A DNA stretch of 64,000 bases, taken from the NCBI GenBank assembly GCA_036927565.1, contig JAYESD010000008.1:125577498-125641497 (forward strand), in the 5' to 3' direction. The first letter of the stretch is position 1. Every line of letters starts with the position of its first letter. Position numbers and translations under genes: made by a program. The stretch is from Tuctoria greenei (taxonomy: Eukaryota; Streptophyta; Magnoliopsida; Poales; Poaceae). Positions 1 to 10,599 of this stretch are shown here, one piece after another. Below the pieces are notes generated by a model. The model was not told the DNA's origin. It did not search any database and saw nothing but the letters and a program-made list of their open reading frames with translations.

Positions 1-214
1 AGAATACATCTTGACTAATGCATTCATAGATGGCATTTCTAGCTCTAGCATCCCATTTAATTTGATCACCAATATAAGTATGATCTCCAAATCCCGCATG
101 GGTCGCTTCCCAAACTTCGGGAGCAATAGCCTATAGGTAGGCACGCATGCATGCTTTCCAATAGGCAAAGTTCTTGCCCTCGAAGATAGGAACCGAACCC
201 CCATTCTTGGCCAT
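1..214 (-). pseudogene. Copia-1 gag N-terminus, partial and broken
   Basis: Reading leftwards from the ATG at 214, the frame gives a Copia gag start of the type MAKNGGSVPIFEGKNFAYW, followed by RAYL and, after an in-frame TAG, AIAPEVWEATHAG. The pattern 'F-G-x-N-[FY]-x-Y-W-K-x-x-M-R-A-Y-L' is typical of the N-terminal part of plant Ty1/Copia Gag (DUF4219/UBN2 region). Gag would assemble the virus-like particle that packages element RNA. The frame runs off the left edge of the window, so only about 71 codons are visible. The internal TAG after about 27 codons shows the copy is degenerate. It lies directly downstream, on the minus strand, of an initiator-Met-type primer site and an LTR, which fixes its orientation. 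Confidence 0.85.
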
Positions 215-260
215 TTAAGCTCTCTAGCGGTGAAGCTAGAATGATCCTATGAGCAACCTT

Positions 261-273
261 GCTCTGATACCAA
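261..273 (-). promoter_or_regulatory. Primer binding site of Copia-1 (tRNA-iMet type)
   Basis: The minus strand reads TTGGTATCAGAGC immediately inside the LTR end. This is the standard site matching the 3' end of initiator methionine tRNA that primes minus-strand DNA synthesis in Ty1/Copia elements. It sits one base from the LTR end at 275. Confidence 0.9.
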
Positions 274-899
274 TTGTAAGGATCGAAACGCCCAAGAGGG
301 GGGGTGAATTGGGCTTTCTTTCAAATTTTAAAGCAATTAAGATTAACAACCTAAAGCCCAATTCCCTATGCAATTAAACTATGCAATCAATATAAATTAA
401 AGTTGCGGAATGAAGATTGCATAAGAGTAAAAAGGGAGAGGGATGCAAACGCTCAAGGGACACGGAATTTATCCCGTGGTTCAGTAAGATCACAAGGATC
501 TTCCTACATCCACGTTGTGGCACCCACCGAAGGGTTTTGCCACTCCCAAGTCACCGAGACAAGGGGCTTCTTCACTATTCTTCTCCGTTCGCCAACTTCG
601 GCAAGGTGGAGCTCAAGCCTTGTACACTTTGGGATCCTCCGGGCTTCCACAATCCTCTTGGCAAGCTCCGGAAGTCACACACACCAAGGGACACTCCCTT
701 AGGGCTCTCACTACACTAGAGACTCCAATCACCAAGAATGGAGGCACCCAAGCACTATCTCTAGCTAGTTCTAGCCTATCTCTTGGTGTACAAATGATGA
801 ACAAATGATGTGAAAGTGGTAGCTCTATTGCTTGAATGCTCTAGGATGTGTAGAGTATGTCTGGGCTTCAAGTCTTGTCGATTTGACAGGTTGAAGGGG

Positions 900-907
900 T
901 ATAAATA
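900..907 (-). promoter_or_regulatory. TATA-like box of the Copia-1 LTR
   Basis: The minus strand reads TATTTATA in the context GGCTATTTATACCCC, about 630 bp upstream of the LTR's 3' end. This position suits the U3/R boundary. It is called from sequence only. Confidence 0.45.
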
Positions 908-964
908 GCCAGCCTCCACGAGATAGCCATTGGAAAAGTAGGCTGACATCACTTCTCTGCGAAC

Positions 965-1340
965 ACCGGATGATCCGATGTCTCCCCTTCAGTTAACATC
1001 GGTCAAAGCCAAATTAGCTGATGTCACTGTGTCAGATATGACCGTTGTTAGACCGATGTTGATCTGTCTTCTCATCGGATGATCCGGTGGCTCTTCCTCA
1101 AGAATTTTGCTTGATCTTGAGGCTCACTGGAGTGATCGACCGATGTGTGTAAGTCTGCACATCGGATGATCCGGTGCTTCACTTGGTCCAATGGTATTGC
1201 AATCTGTGATGATGGACCGATGTCACTGAGCCACTCACATCGGATGATCCGGTGAGTGCATTTGTCTGAGGTCTTCTTCTTCAGTTGAACCAACTCGACC
1301 GATGTGTGTCAACTCAAAGACCATCGGATGATCCGGTGTG
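965..1340 (-). repeat. Dispersed repeats in U3 of Copia-1 LTR
   Basis: The 17-bp word CATCGGATGATCCGGTG recurs at about 1074, 1160, 1239 and 1322, with a degenerate copy near 967. Spacing is about 80-108 bp. Each copy is nearly palindromic, and neighbouring text such as GACCGATGT is repeated too. The copies lie upstream of the TATA-like box on the minus strand, so they occupy the enhancer position of the LTR. Confidence 0.8.
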
Positions 1341-1650
1341 TTCAACTTGTTGACTTCGAGTTGTTTTGAGTTGTTCTTTTGGAATTTGAACTTGTGACCT
1401 CTTTGACACTTGTTTGAAATGTTGTTTTGATTGTCTTCAAGCATTGAGTGATATCAAGTTAGAGCTTTCACTTCTTGTCTTCATATGATTTGATTTGATC
1501 TCATTCGTTGATTTTATATGGGTCTCCAATGTAATTTTGATTTCATTTGATTGAGTGTTATTGAGACCTTGCATTCACAAATTCATTAGTAATATCGAAT
1601 GGTTGTCATTAATCACCGAAACCGTACCTCATGGGGCCTAGATGCTTTCA

Positions 1651-2212
1651 TCTTGTACATCGTTCGAGTGTGCTAGATCAGTTCTTTCATTGTAATCTTG
1701 TGGGAGCCCTCAGCTTGTGAGGTTGCCCCATTGACTTGGTAATTAACCTGTTAACAGTGGAGATCAAGTCGGCCTTTGTAGTGACTTGACTAGGGAAAGG
1801 TTGGTTGAGACCCGGCTGTGTGTGAGATCCTCAACAAGGATGTAGATCCGTTTTGTGGGATCGAACCTCGGTAAAAATCTTCGTGTCTTGTGCCTTTTAT
1901 TTACTTCTTTCGATCTTGCAACTAGTTAGGGCCCAGATCGAGCAATCTCCTATTTGGCATTAAATTTGTGATTCTAGAAAACTTAACTATAATACACATT
2001 TGCTAAAAACTTTAAAGTTGATTTACATATTCTGCTGCATATCACTCATTGAGAAAATACCAAAAAGAGTTAAGTTTGTTTAGGTGTTTCTTTAACACCG
2101 GACTAGTTCGGACCTAACATAGGACTAGCCCGACCTTCCTGTATTTGATGATTTAGCTAAATGTTTCAGAAAAAGTTTCAAAGGCCCATTCACCCCCCTC
2201 TAGGCCACATTC
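1651..2212 (+). repeat. 3' portion of the Copia-2 5' LTR
   Basis: This 562-bp stretch ends ACATTCA directly before a degraded initiator-Met primer site and carries the pyrimidine-rich CATTCACCCCCCTCT usual near Copia LTR ends. It begins exactly where the Copia-1 LTR stops. The missing 5' part was presumably displaced beyond the left edge by the Copia-1 insertion. Confidence 0.7.
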
Positions 2213-2213
2213 A

Positions 2214-2227
2214 ATTAGTATTATAGC
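2214..2227 (+). promoter_or_regulatory. Degraded primer binding site of Copia-2
   Basis: TTAGTATTATAGCC matches the initiator-Met site TTGGTATCAGAGCC except at three positions. It lies directly after the LTR end and just before the gag ATG at 2229. Confidence 0.75.
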
Positions 2228-2228
2228 C

Positions 2229-3690
2229 ATGTTTTTCCATCAGGAGACTAACCGCTCGGAGAGACAAATGACCGACAACAAGCAAAACAACGTTCCAAAA
2301 ATGCCCATCAACGGAGATGCTCATGAAGCTAAGGTTTTCGATGTTCCTAAGGAATACGGGCACGATGATGAAGAAGTCTGTCAGCTCAAGGCACTTCTAA
2401 GGAAGAAGCTCTTGAGCTAAAAGAGCAAGAAGGGAGATGAGAAGCCAAAAGGGGGTAGTCATCAAGACTACTCCCGGTATCCTTTTTAATTATGATCGTC
2501 TCAATGCTAATAACAATGATGTTTCTATACCTTTGGGAAAAGCACCTCACTTTGATGGAAGTGACTATACTATGTGGAAATACAACAATAAATGCATCTT
2601 ATTTCGCTAAATCCATGTCTTTGCCATATAGTGTGCACAGGTCTAGATATCTCGAACAACAACTCACATCAGAGAAAGAACAATCCATTCATCACAATGT
2701 GCAAGTCGTTGCGGTGATCACTTCATCCTTGAGCCAAGAGGAGTTCGCCAAAGTGGATGGACTCGAAAGTGCCAAGGACATATGGGACACCCTCAACACT
2801 GCGCACGAAGGAAATCGCTCCGTCCACGAAGTGAAGATTGAGATGCTTGAGGGAGAATTGGGGAGGTTTTCCATCGAAGATGATGAAACTCCTAAAGAAA
2901 TGTACAACCAAATGAAGACAGTTATCAACAAGATTTGCGCCTATGGAAGCATGAAGTGGATTGATCATGAGGTTGTCAAGAAGATGATAAGGGCACTCAT
3001 GCCCCGTAATGTGACTTTGTGCTCAATGATAAGACAAAAACTCGGGGTTCCACAAAATGACCCCCGATGAGGTTCTTGAAAAAATTATAAACCATATGAT
3101 GATGGAAAAAGAAGCTCAATACATGAAATATCTTGTGGAGCTTACCTCATCCAAGAATAAGGAGGTTGCCTTCATGGCGACATGCAAACCCAAGGGAAAG
3201 TAATCTCGTGAGACACAAGAAGAAGATAGTGATGATGTAAGCACCGATATGGACGTCGAAGAAACGGTGATCTTCATCAAAAAGTTCAAGCGCATGATGA
3301 GAAGAAGAAAAGGTGATAACTCAAGTGAAGGAAAGAATAAAGACAAGGAAAACTCCAAAGCTCAGCGTACTTGCTACAACTGCGGGGAATATGGACACTT
3401 CAAGGTTAACTGCTAATATGAAGACAACAACAACAAGAAGAAAGAACTGAAGCCACAAGAAAAAAAAATGTTCAAGAAGAAGAAGCAAGCACACACCGAC
3501 AAGGAGTACAAGTGCCAATGCAAAACATCAAGATCATCTTCTCAAAACATCAAGTCTACACCTATTAAAACTTGCACACGTGCCAACTTAAATACTAATT
3601 TGAAGAATAAGTCAAATGTGCCAAAAACCAAGTATCCTTCCCAAAGTGGCATCTTTGACAAGGAAAAGATCAAATATGCACGTAGTGCAT
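2229..3690 (+). pseudogene. Copia-2 gag, frameshifted
   Basis: Gag starts at the ATG at 2229, next to the primer site. After a stop at 2418 the reading continues in another frame with PHFDGSDYTMWKY, then in a third frame from about 2630 (LTSEKEQSIHH, AKDIWDTLNTAHEG, DDETPKEMYNQMK), the UBN2/retrotransposon gag core. A further frame carries MTPDEVLEKIINH. The nucleocapsid zinc knuckle CYNCGEYGHFKVNC (CX2CX4HX4C) is encoded at 3372-3413 and followed by a lysine-rich tail. At least three frame changes and several stops make it a pseudogene. Gag would form the particle and bind RNA. Confidence 0.85.
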
Positions 3691-4500
3691 AATGATCAAA
3701 AGACCTCCTAAGATCAAAGATGGTCTTGGGTATGCTAAAGATAAAAAGCAATTTGCAAATGTTCAAAAGAAGAATATAGGTCACATTGCTTTTGTTAATA
3801 AGAACTCATCTAAACATGAACTACAATCCTTATTTCATACTTTTGATGCATCTTATATTCTCATGAGAAACAGATTTGGTCATGTTTATGCAAAATATGT
3901 CGGGCCACGCCATAAGAATCCTAGATCTGGTGCTTGGGTGCCAAAATCATCTGTAACAAACCTGAAAAGGACCCAAGCAAGATTGGGTACCTAAAACCAA
4001 GGCATAAATCTATTTTGCAGGCATATTCTTCCGGTGGATCAAAATGGGTGCTCGATAGTGGATGCACCAATCACATGACCAGAGAAAGAAGAATGTTCGT
4101 GGAGTATGAGCAAAATGGAGATCCAAGTGAAGGTATTTACTTTGGGGACAATATCCAAGGAAAAGTGTTTCGTACTGGTAAAATTGCGATACTATCTCAA
4201 CACATTCTCTCTCATGTTCTTCATGTTGATTCTTTGGATTACAATATTTTGTCCATATCTCAGTTATGTGACAAGGGATATAGCTGATTGTTCACTAATG
4301 AGGGTGTGACAGTTTTTAGAAGAAGTGATAACTCTGTTGCATTCAGGGGTATGTTGAAGGGGAAGTTATATATTGTTGACTTAAACAAAGATAAAGGTGA
4401 ACTCGACACATGCTAGATTGCAAAGACTAACATGGATGGTTGTGGCATAGATGACTAGCCCCTGTTGGTACGAGGAATCTGTAGAAACTTCTAAAAGGTG
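3691..4500 (+). pseudogene. Copia-2 protease and pre-integrase region
   Basis: The aspartic protease is recognised by WVLDSGCTNHMTRE near 4045-4090, with the catalytic DSG triad intact. Downstream, YFGDNIQGKV and NILSISQLCDKGYS are the conserved C-terminal part of Copia proteases. The following WHR and LAPVGTRNL region, broken by stops, corresponds to the GAG-pre-integrase zinc-binding segment. The enzyme would cleave the Gag-Pol polyprotein. Stops near 4285, 4416 and 4458 show inactivity of this copy. Confidence 0.8.
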
Positions 4501-4514
4501 GTCACATCCGAGGC

Positions 4515-5414
4515 TTGAAAGATGGTGTGTTTGAGGAAAACAGACCATTTAGCGCATGCCAAGCCGGGAAGCAACTTGGAGCACCACATCCGGTAAAGAA
4601 GGTGATGACGACGTCAAGACCACTGGAACTCCTAAATATGGATCTTTTTGATCCATTTGCTTATATAAGCATAGGTGGTAACAAATACAGTCTGGTTATT
4701 GTTCATGATTTTTCAAGATTTACGTGGGTATTTTTCTTGTATGATAAATCAAAAACCCAAGGTATCCTCAAGAAGTTCATGAAGAGAACACAATATGAAT
4801 TCTCCACAACAATCAGGAACATAAGTAGTGACAATGGTACGGAATTCAAGAATACCCAGGTTGAGGAGTACCTGGATGAAGAAGGAATAAAGCATGAGTT
4901 CTCGGCACCCTATTCTCCTCAAAAAATGGGGTGGCCGAGAGAAAGAATCGAATGATGATTGAAATGGCAAGAACAATGCTGGATGAATCAAGACTTCAGA
5001 CCGGTTCTGAGCATAGGCAGTTAACACCGCTTGTCATGCCACGAACCAACTATATCTTCATTGACTTCTAAAGAAGTTGCCATATGAACTCCTGACCGAT
5101 AACAAACCAAAATTTTCATATTTCAAAGTTTTTGGTTGTAAATGTTACATGTTGAACAAGAATCATTGGACTTTGATGTTCCATTGAAATCCGATGAAGG
5201 TTTCTTGCTTTGTTATTATTCGAATGCCTACGCCTACCCTGTCTTCATCAAAACCTCTAGAATTGTTGAGGTAGCAAGTGACATGGTGTTCGGTGAAACT
5301 AACGGCTCTCAAGTGGAGCAAGTTGACAAGTGTTTGCTAGATAAAGAAGAAGCCCCGTGTCAAGCCTTGAGGAGAATGGCACTTGGTGATATCCGACCAC
5401 AAGAACCTTCATAG
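4515..5414 (+). pseudogene. Copia-2 integrase, frameshifted
   Basis: The integrase catalytic core follows in the order expected for Ty1/Copia. LLNMDLFDPFAYISIGG carries the first aspartate, SRFTWVFFLYDKSKT the core strand, ISSDNGTEFKNTQ the second aspartate and HEFSAPYSPQKMG the loop before the glutamate. A frameshift at about 4928 moves the next motif, VAERKNRMMIEMARTM, into another frame. The C-terminal segment with KSDEGFLLCYYSNAYAYPVF (about 5175-5245) is the usual region after the core. The enzyme inserts element DNA into the chromosome. The frameshift and later stops disable it. Confidence 0.85.
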
Positions 5415-5639
5415 GACAAAAGTACACAAAATGTACCACAACCGGAGATCAATGATCAAGGGGGAGCTTCTACACAAGATCAAGCGCAATATATGCAAGG
5501 TCAACCTCAGCAAGACCGAGATGATTAATATAATGATGAAGGCAGTGATCTAGGGAAAGATGATGAAAATGAAGAAGATGAAGTTGAAACAAGACCACAA
5601 GTATCACACCCAAGAGTACATCAAAGTGTACCAAGAGAT

Positions 5640-5909
5640 CGCCCCGTCCACAACATCATTGAAGATATTGCAAAGGGAGTAACAACTAGATCTCAAATTG
5701 CTAACTTTTGTGAACATTATTCTTTTGTTTCTTCTTTGGAACCTTATGGGAATGATGAAGCATTGCAAGATCCGGACTAGGTGATGGTCATGCAAGAAGA
5801 GTTAAACAACTTCAAAAGGAATGATGTGTGGTAACTTATAGAAAGACCAAAAGCGAACATTGTGGGCACCAAATGGGTCTTCAAAAACAAGCAACATGAA
5901 CACAGAGTG
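5640..5909 (+). pseudogene. Copia-2 reverse transcriptase, N-terminal part
   Basis: The frame reads RSQIANFCEHYSFVS, then after a stop VMVMQEELNNFKRNDVW, a TAA in place of a codon, and ANIVGTKWVFKNKQ. This is the canonical start of Copia RT (E-L-x-x-F-x-R-N-x-V-W, GTKWVFKNK). The frame stops at the insertion point of Copia-3 and resumes at 16797 with VTRTKAQFVARGYS, so the two halves were one gene. Confidence 0.88.
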
Positions 5910-5914
5910 GTTGT
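5910..5914 (+). repeat. Target duplication, left copy (Copia-3)
   Basis: GTTGT here matches GTTGT at 16792-16796. Removing Copia-3 and one copy restores the Copia-2 RT frame across the site (...HRVV then TRTKAQF...). Confidence 0.88.
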
Positions 5915-7098
5915 AAGACCTATGTGTGCTGAATACATTGGAAATTAGAATAAAGGCGATGGTTCACATGCAAAGTTTTGAATATTGCTGAAACATCCGC
6001 TTCGGAGTGTCCGAACTCAATGTCACGTGAGCAGCACGTTTTTTTTTTGCTTCAGATTGTCCGAGCGTTTCCTCACATAATTCGCACGTCCTTCTCGCTT
6101 CAGATTGTTTGAACTTTCACTCACATGAGTTGCACACGAGTCGACACAATTGATGTTTACAAATGTGTTTTTGGGAGTAACATTTACTCTTTACTTGGTT
6201 AGGACTGTTCGAACTTTCCGAATGTGATTTGCACGTGAGTTTTGGATTGGAATGTCCGATCTTTTGCCTTTATATTGCAGCGCTGCTTTTGGTCAATTTA
6301 TATATTCTATTTGCTGAAATAATTGTGCAGCGGCTCTGTTTTTAACATGCAATGTTTCAAACTTGCTTTTAGCTTACGAAAAGGTTGCTTAGTATTATTT
6401 TACTAAGTTTTTGATGTGTTTTTGTGGTTAAGGCTGGTATTATCTTGCTATGATTTGCAACCTGCTTATGTGAGGTGCTCACGTAAGGTATTGTATTTTT
6501 TGGACCAATGTGAGTGAAGTCGCGGACTTGTGCTCAAATGATTTGGTTATTTGTTCATGTGCAGGTGTTGCTTGTGGTCAAGACATAGCTGGTGACAGGA
6601 TCCATTGAACTAGTCTTATGGAGAAGATGAGGTTCAACAACCAAGTTCGGGAGGAATTGTGGTTGAGTTGATCGGGAGGTCACGCAAGATGTTAGGGTCA
6701 AGAACAATGCATACGAAGGTAACATGAACGTTGCTGTAAAGTGTTTGTATGTATGAAAGGGGTACATGGACATGGCTACATTGTTCCAAGACGTGGTGAA
6801 GAGATATGCATGTGAAGATGTGGCTTGAAAGGTCCAACCGACTGGATTATACCTCAGCTTCGGCTGGGGTGTTTATGGTTCATTTATGGAAAGTTTCGAG
6901 TTTGTTTTGGTTAGATTTCATGTGAGTCACAAAGTTGAGTTGTTTTAGGAATTTTTAGGACATTCCTAAGGTGTTTGGAAGTCTTAAGATTGCTTCTATC
7001 TGTGTATGGAAGAGTCTTGAGCAGTTATGATAAGGTTGAGTTAGAGTCCAAGTAGGAAGAGGAGTCCTAGTTAGGAATGGGTTGGCCTTAGGGCTGGT

Positions 7099-7106
7099 TA
7101 TATAAG
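7099..7106 (+). promoter_or_regulatory. TATA box of the Copia-3 5' LTR
   Basis: TATATAAG in the context GGTTATATAAGCAAGGGAGG is conserved at the same place in the 3' LTR (about 16184-16190) and in the Copia-4 LTR (about 63176-63183). Conservation in three LTRs supports it as the core promoter. Confidence 0.75.
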
Positions 7107-7375
7107 CAAGGGAGGCCAGAGCTCGTAGGTAAATGACTTTAGGTTGTTTCTCTTGTGTTATATTGAATAAAGATCGTTGTTTTAGGAGAGCGTTTGTTCC
7201 TTGTTCGTCCAACTTGTTTCAGACAAGCTTTTCTGGCCGAGTTTCTCGACACACTGACGTTGCTTTGGTATTTCGATCATAACTCTGATTCTACAGATCC
7301 AATTGATATTATTTTTTTTGGGTTGTCTTAACAACTTGATTCTCTATCATCTTTGAAAATTTCACAGTAATTGGA

Positions 7376-7657
7376 TGTGACATCCTGGCTCAAGGCTTAA
7401 CAGGATTGATAGAATAACTCATACCATCAAGGCATACCTTCTTTTCCGGAAGCTCACGTGCAAAGAACTCTGAGGTTAAGCATGCTTGGCCTGGAGCAAT
7501 TTACGGATGGGTGACCGACCGGGATGTTTTCCCAGGTGCGCACGAGTGAGGACAAAATGCGTAGAAAAGACTAGTGTTGTTTTGTGGGGCTACTCTGTGA
7601 TCTTATAGAGCTGCCAGGAGTAACGACCGCTAGGCCCATAGTGGCTGGGGTGTTACA
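7376..7657 (+). repeat. Cassandra 5' LTR
   Basis: A 282-bp LTR from TGTGACATCCTGG to GGGTGTTACA, followed by the primer site. It contains the 5S-like block at 7462-7546. Confidence 0.9.
7462..7546 (+). promoter_or_regulatory. 5S-rRNA-like internal promoter, left LTR
   Basis: AGAACTCTGAGGTTAAGCAT, GCTTGG and GGATGGGTGACC follow the order and spacing of box A, the intermediate element and box C of plant 5S rRNA genes. In the Cassandra family this drives RNA polymerase III transcription. The 5' third of a true 5S gene is absent, so this is not a 5S gene. Confidence 0.88.
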
Positions 7658-7660
7658 AAA

Positions 7661-7673
7661 TGGTATCAGAGCC
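7661..7673 (+). promoter_or_regulatory. Cassandra primer binding site
   Basis: TGGTATCAGAGCC is an exact initiator-Met-type site three bases after the LTR end. Confidence 0.9.
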
Positions 7674-7860
7674 GACCCTCATGGTTTCACGGGTGCGTAC
7701 GGGTCAGGGACGTGTGTACGTACGCATGACGCGTGGGTCCTCTAGGAGAGACTTGGTATGGTACATATTCTAATACTGAACGTATGGACATGACCAAGAG
7801 GGGACGTTTCTGGCTTGGGAGTTGACCGACGAGGACGTCGGTCTTCTAAGAGGGGTGGAT

Positions 7861-8169
7861 TGTGACATCCTAGCTCAAGGCTTAACGGGATTGATAGAAT
7901 AACTCATACCATCATGGTATACCATATTTTCTGGAAGCTCACCTGTAAAGAACTCTGAGGTTATGCGTGCTTGGCCTGGAGCAATTTACGGATGGGTGAT
8001 CGACCAGGAAATTTACGGATGGGTGACCAATCGGGAAGTTTTCCCGGGTGCGCACGAGTGAGGACAAAATGCGTAGAAAAGACTAGTGTTGGTCTGTGGG
8101 GCTAGTCTGTGATCCTATAGAGCTGCCAGGAGTAATGACCGACAGGCTCGTAGTGGCTAGGGTGTTCCA
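7861..8169 (+). repeat. Cassandra 3' LTR
   Basis: A 309-bp LTR matching the left one but longer because of a 27-bp tandem duplication at about 7983-8036, inside the 5S-like block (7948-8060). The duplicated text contains the GGATGGGTGA box C word twice. Confidence 0.9.
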
Positions 8170-8507
8170 TTGGGTTTGGGTTTTTGATATACACGAGTTT
8201 CTTTGCAGCATTGCTGATCCGTTTTTATATCGGGTAGAGCAGGTTAACCTTCGTCTAGTCTTTTGATCATTTTTCAAGTTGTACTTAGTGTTTTCATATG
8301 ATTCTTGTTGCATTAGTTTTGTGATTTGATTCTATACAATCTACACTTGTTTCTGTCACAGTTGGACACGTTGAAAACAGGTTACACACATGATTTCTTA
8401 ACAAATTGATTTTCTGCCGAGGGGTTTTTATAACTTCCGCTCAAAAGTTTTAATCTACCATTCACCCTGCCTCCTGGTAGCTTTACACGTGCTCTTCAAT
8501 CGTACAA

Positions 8508-8525
8508 TTGGTATTAGAGCCATGG
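8508..8525 (+). promoter_or_regulatory. Primer binding site of Copia-3
   Basis: TTGGTATTAGAGCCATGG differs at one base from the initiator-Met site and lies one base after the 5' LTR. Confidence 0.9.
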
Positions 8526-8567
8526 TACTCTAATCTCTTTGATTTGCACATTTTTTGACTAATCATC

Positions 8568-10599
8568 ATGGAGAAATATTCTGCAAAACCTTGTGTGTTC
8601 AGTGGCATTGATTTTCAGGTCTAGAAGGCTCGCATGGAGGCTTACATGCAGGCGCAAGGCTTCTCCATATGGGAAAAGTTATTCAAGTGCTTCACCATGC
8701 CATCAAACGATTACATTACGGCTGCAAACATGAGAGACATCGACAACAACAACAAGGCACGCAACCTGATTATACAGGGATTGACTCAAAGCGACTTCGA
8801 CCATGTTGCACACCTCCGATCTGCTTATGATGTGTGGAAAGCATCATGCGACTACCATGAAGGATCCAATATGATCAAGGAGATACGTCAAGATATGTTC
8901 CAGAAAGAATACATGCAATTTGAGATGCAACTCGGTGAGTCGATAGATGATCTCTTTGCTCGCTTTGATAAAATTCTCAGCAACTTGCGTAGCATTGACG
9001 TAAATTTTTCAGATGTTGAAAATGCTAGGCAATTTTTAGGTGCATTAGACATGTGATTTGGGAGATGAAAGTTACATCTATTCGTGAATCTACTGTCATG
9101 AGTACACTTACTTTAGATGTTCTATATTATAAATTGAAAACTCATAAACTTGGCATAATATCACGTAAAAACCCCAACAAGTTTCTTGCATTTGTTTCTC
9201 AACGTGACATGCCTAGTTCTATCCAATCTTCGTCATGTGGTACACTTGTTTTGCTATCCTCTTTAAACCTTGAACAGTTTGAAGAGTTTCTACAGGAGGA
9301 GCTAGCACTTCTCTGTACTCGGTTCTCAAAAGCATTGGAAAATGTGAGAACTAGAAGGAGAGAAAGTGGTGGACCTCAACGTCGAATGTGGTGAGTTTGG
9401 ACATTTTCGTACAAAATTTCCCTAAACTTTTAGGATCTACTCCTCGTGATAATAAGAAAACAAAGTTCAAGTCCTCCCTGCAAACAACAACAACACGAAG
9501 AAGGGTTTTGCAGGTCGCCAATTGGTTAACAGTTTTGTCTCTGCACCTGAAGACCTTGGCTCGAGCGATGTGGACATCGGAAGTGACGAAGATGAAGAGA
9601 ATTTGGCAAATATGTGCTTCATGGCGGGCAACTCAAGATCAAGTATGGAGGAGGTAGAACACAACATCGATGATGAAGAGGTACGTCCCACATGCGAAGA
9701 AATGTGTGATACTATTTCTCGTGCCACTATTATACTTGAGAAAACAGACAAAAAACTAAGGGACAATGCTGTTAAAATTGAATCACCAGAATATGAAATT
9801 AATCATTTAAAATTTTGATTCATAGTGATGATTCTTGTTCCTCATGTGAGCTTATATCTGAACAATTGCCCTCTTTAAGAAGTGCACACACCTCCACACT
9901 TGATATACTTGAAATTGAAATTGAAATTAAAAAGAACAAAAAGCATGTTGCACTTAATGATAAAAACATGAAAGATGCTAGTTGTTCTATAATGGATTTG
10001 CATTGTTCTACTTGTGATAAGCTTGATAAGAAACCACATGATGCTTTGAATGAAATTTTTGCCTTGAACAATGCTTTACGTGTTCATGAAGTTAATTCTT
10101 GTACTAATTGCAAACTAAAAGGGAAAACTTCATATTAAAATTGTCTAGAGTTGTCCAAGAAACTTTATGACATGCATAGGACACTAGATCGGTTTTGTAA
10201 TGCAAATAATAACCTAAATTTGCTGCTAAATTCTCTAAGTCTTACAGTGATAAAACTGATTTAGGTTTTGGTTCCCATGCTCATGATAAGGCACATCCAC
10301 CTAAAATTGTAAAATCATTAGGAAATGGTTTGATTCAAATGGTTCCTAAACAAAAAAAGGTGGTTTTCAAATCTGCAGGAGTGTTGTTTCATTCAGTTTC
10401 TAATAAACATGTTGCTTGCCCATCTAGACATGAACACAAAGTTAAATTTCATTGTACCTACTGTGGTAAAGATGGTCATGTCATATACTTTTGTTATAGA
10501 CTATTTAAACATCATAAAAAGGAAAGAGTGATTGCTAGATTACATAACAACCAGGCAACACTTGTTGGACATGCTGAATCAAATGTTAGGAACATATAA
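8568..10599 (+). pseudogene. Copia-3 gag, frameshifted
   Basis: The ATG at 8568 opens MEKYSAKPCVFSGIDFQV, then a TAG, then an open stretch to 9056 with AYMQAQGFSIWEKLFK, AYDVWKASCDYHEGSN and LGESIDDLFARFDKIL, the UBN2-type Copia Gag core. Beyond 9056 the protein is scattered over several frames: an acidic/serine segment near 9520-9800, a coiled-coil-like lysine-rich stretch near 9900-10050, then the nucleocapsid knuckle CTYCGKDGHVIYFC at 10453-10494 (CX2CX4HX4C). The same MEKY...CVFSGID start appears in Copia-4 at 63838. Gag would form the particle. Multiple frame breaks make the copy non-functional. Confidence 0.86.

Larger units (their letters stand above)
275..1650 (-). repeat. 5' LTR of Copia-1
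   Basis: On the minus strand the LTR runs from 1650, starting TGAAAGCATCTAGGCCCC, a start common in grass Copia LTRs, to 275, ending CTTACA next to the primer site. The length is 1,376 bp. A TATA-like element lies on the minus strand near 900-907. The U3 part contains several copies of a 17-bp near-palindrome, listed separately. The five bases outside the start, TCTTG at 1651-1655, should be one half of the target duplication; the other half lies beyond the left edge. The LTR sits inside the LTR of Copia-2. Confidence 0.82.
7376..8169 (+). mobile_element. Cassandra TRIM element
   Basis: This is a complete 794-bp terminal-repeat retrotransposon in miniature. Two LTRs (7376-7657 and 7861-8169) begin TGTGACATCC and end TGTTACA/TGTTCCA. 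They flank about 200 bp with a perfect initiator-Met site (TGGTATCAGAGCC, 7661-7673) and a short purine tract (AAGAGGGGTGGAT) before the second LTR. No coding capacity is present. Both LTRs contain 5S-rRNA-like sequence with the internal RNA polymerase III control boxes, the hallmark of the Cassandra family. The flanks TTGGA (7371-7375) and TTGGG (8170-8174) are a one-mismatch 5-bp target duplication in the Copia-3 LTR. Such elements rely on proteins of other retrotransposons to move. Confidence 0.93.
5915..8506 (+). repeat. 5' LTR of Copia-3 (with Cassandra inserted)
   Basis: The LTR starts AAGACCTATGTGTGCTG and ends CAATCGTACA next to the primer site. Without the 794-bp Cassandra insert and its duplication it is about 1.79 kb, matching the 3' LTR at 15000-16791. 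U3 contains tandemly arranged blocks with GTCCGAAC and CACGTGAG words (about 6000-6250). A TATATAAG box lies at 7099-7106. Confidence 0.92.

Noticed and set aside
261..273. tRNA genes at the TGGTATCAGAGCC-type sites
   Set aside because: These are primer binding sites next to LTR ends. No cloverleaf sequence surrounds them.
7462..7546. A 5S rRNA gene
   Set aside because: Only the internal promoter part resembles 5S rRNA, it is repeated in both halves of an LTR pair, and a primer site follows. This is the Cassandra family, not an rRNA gene.
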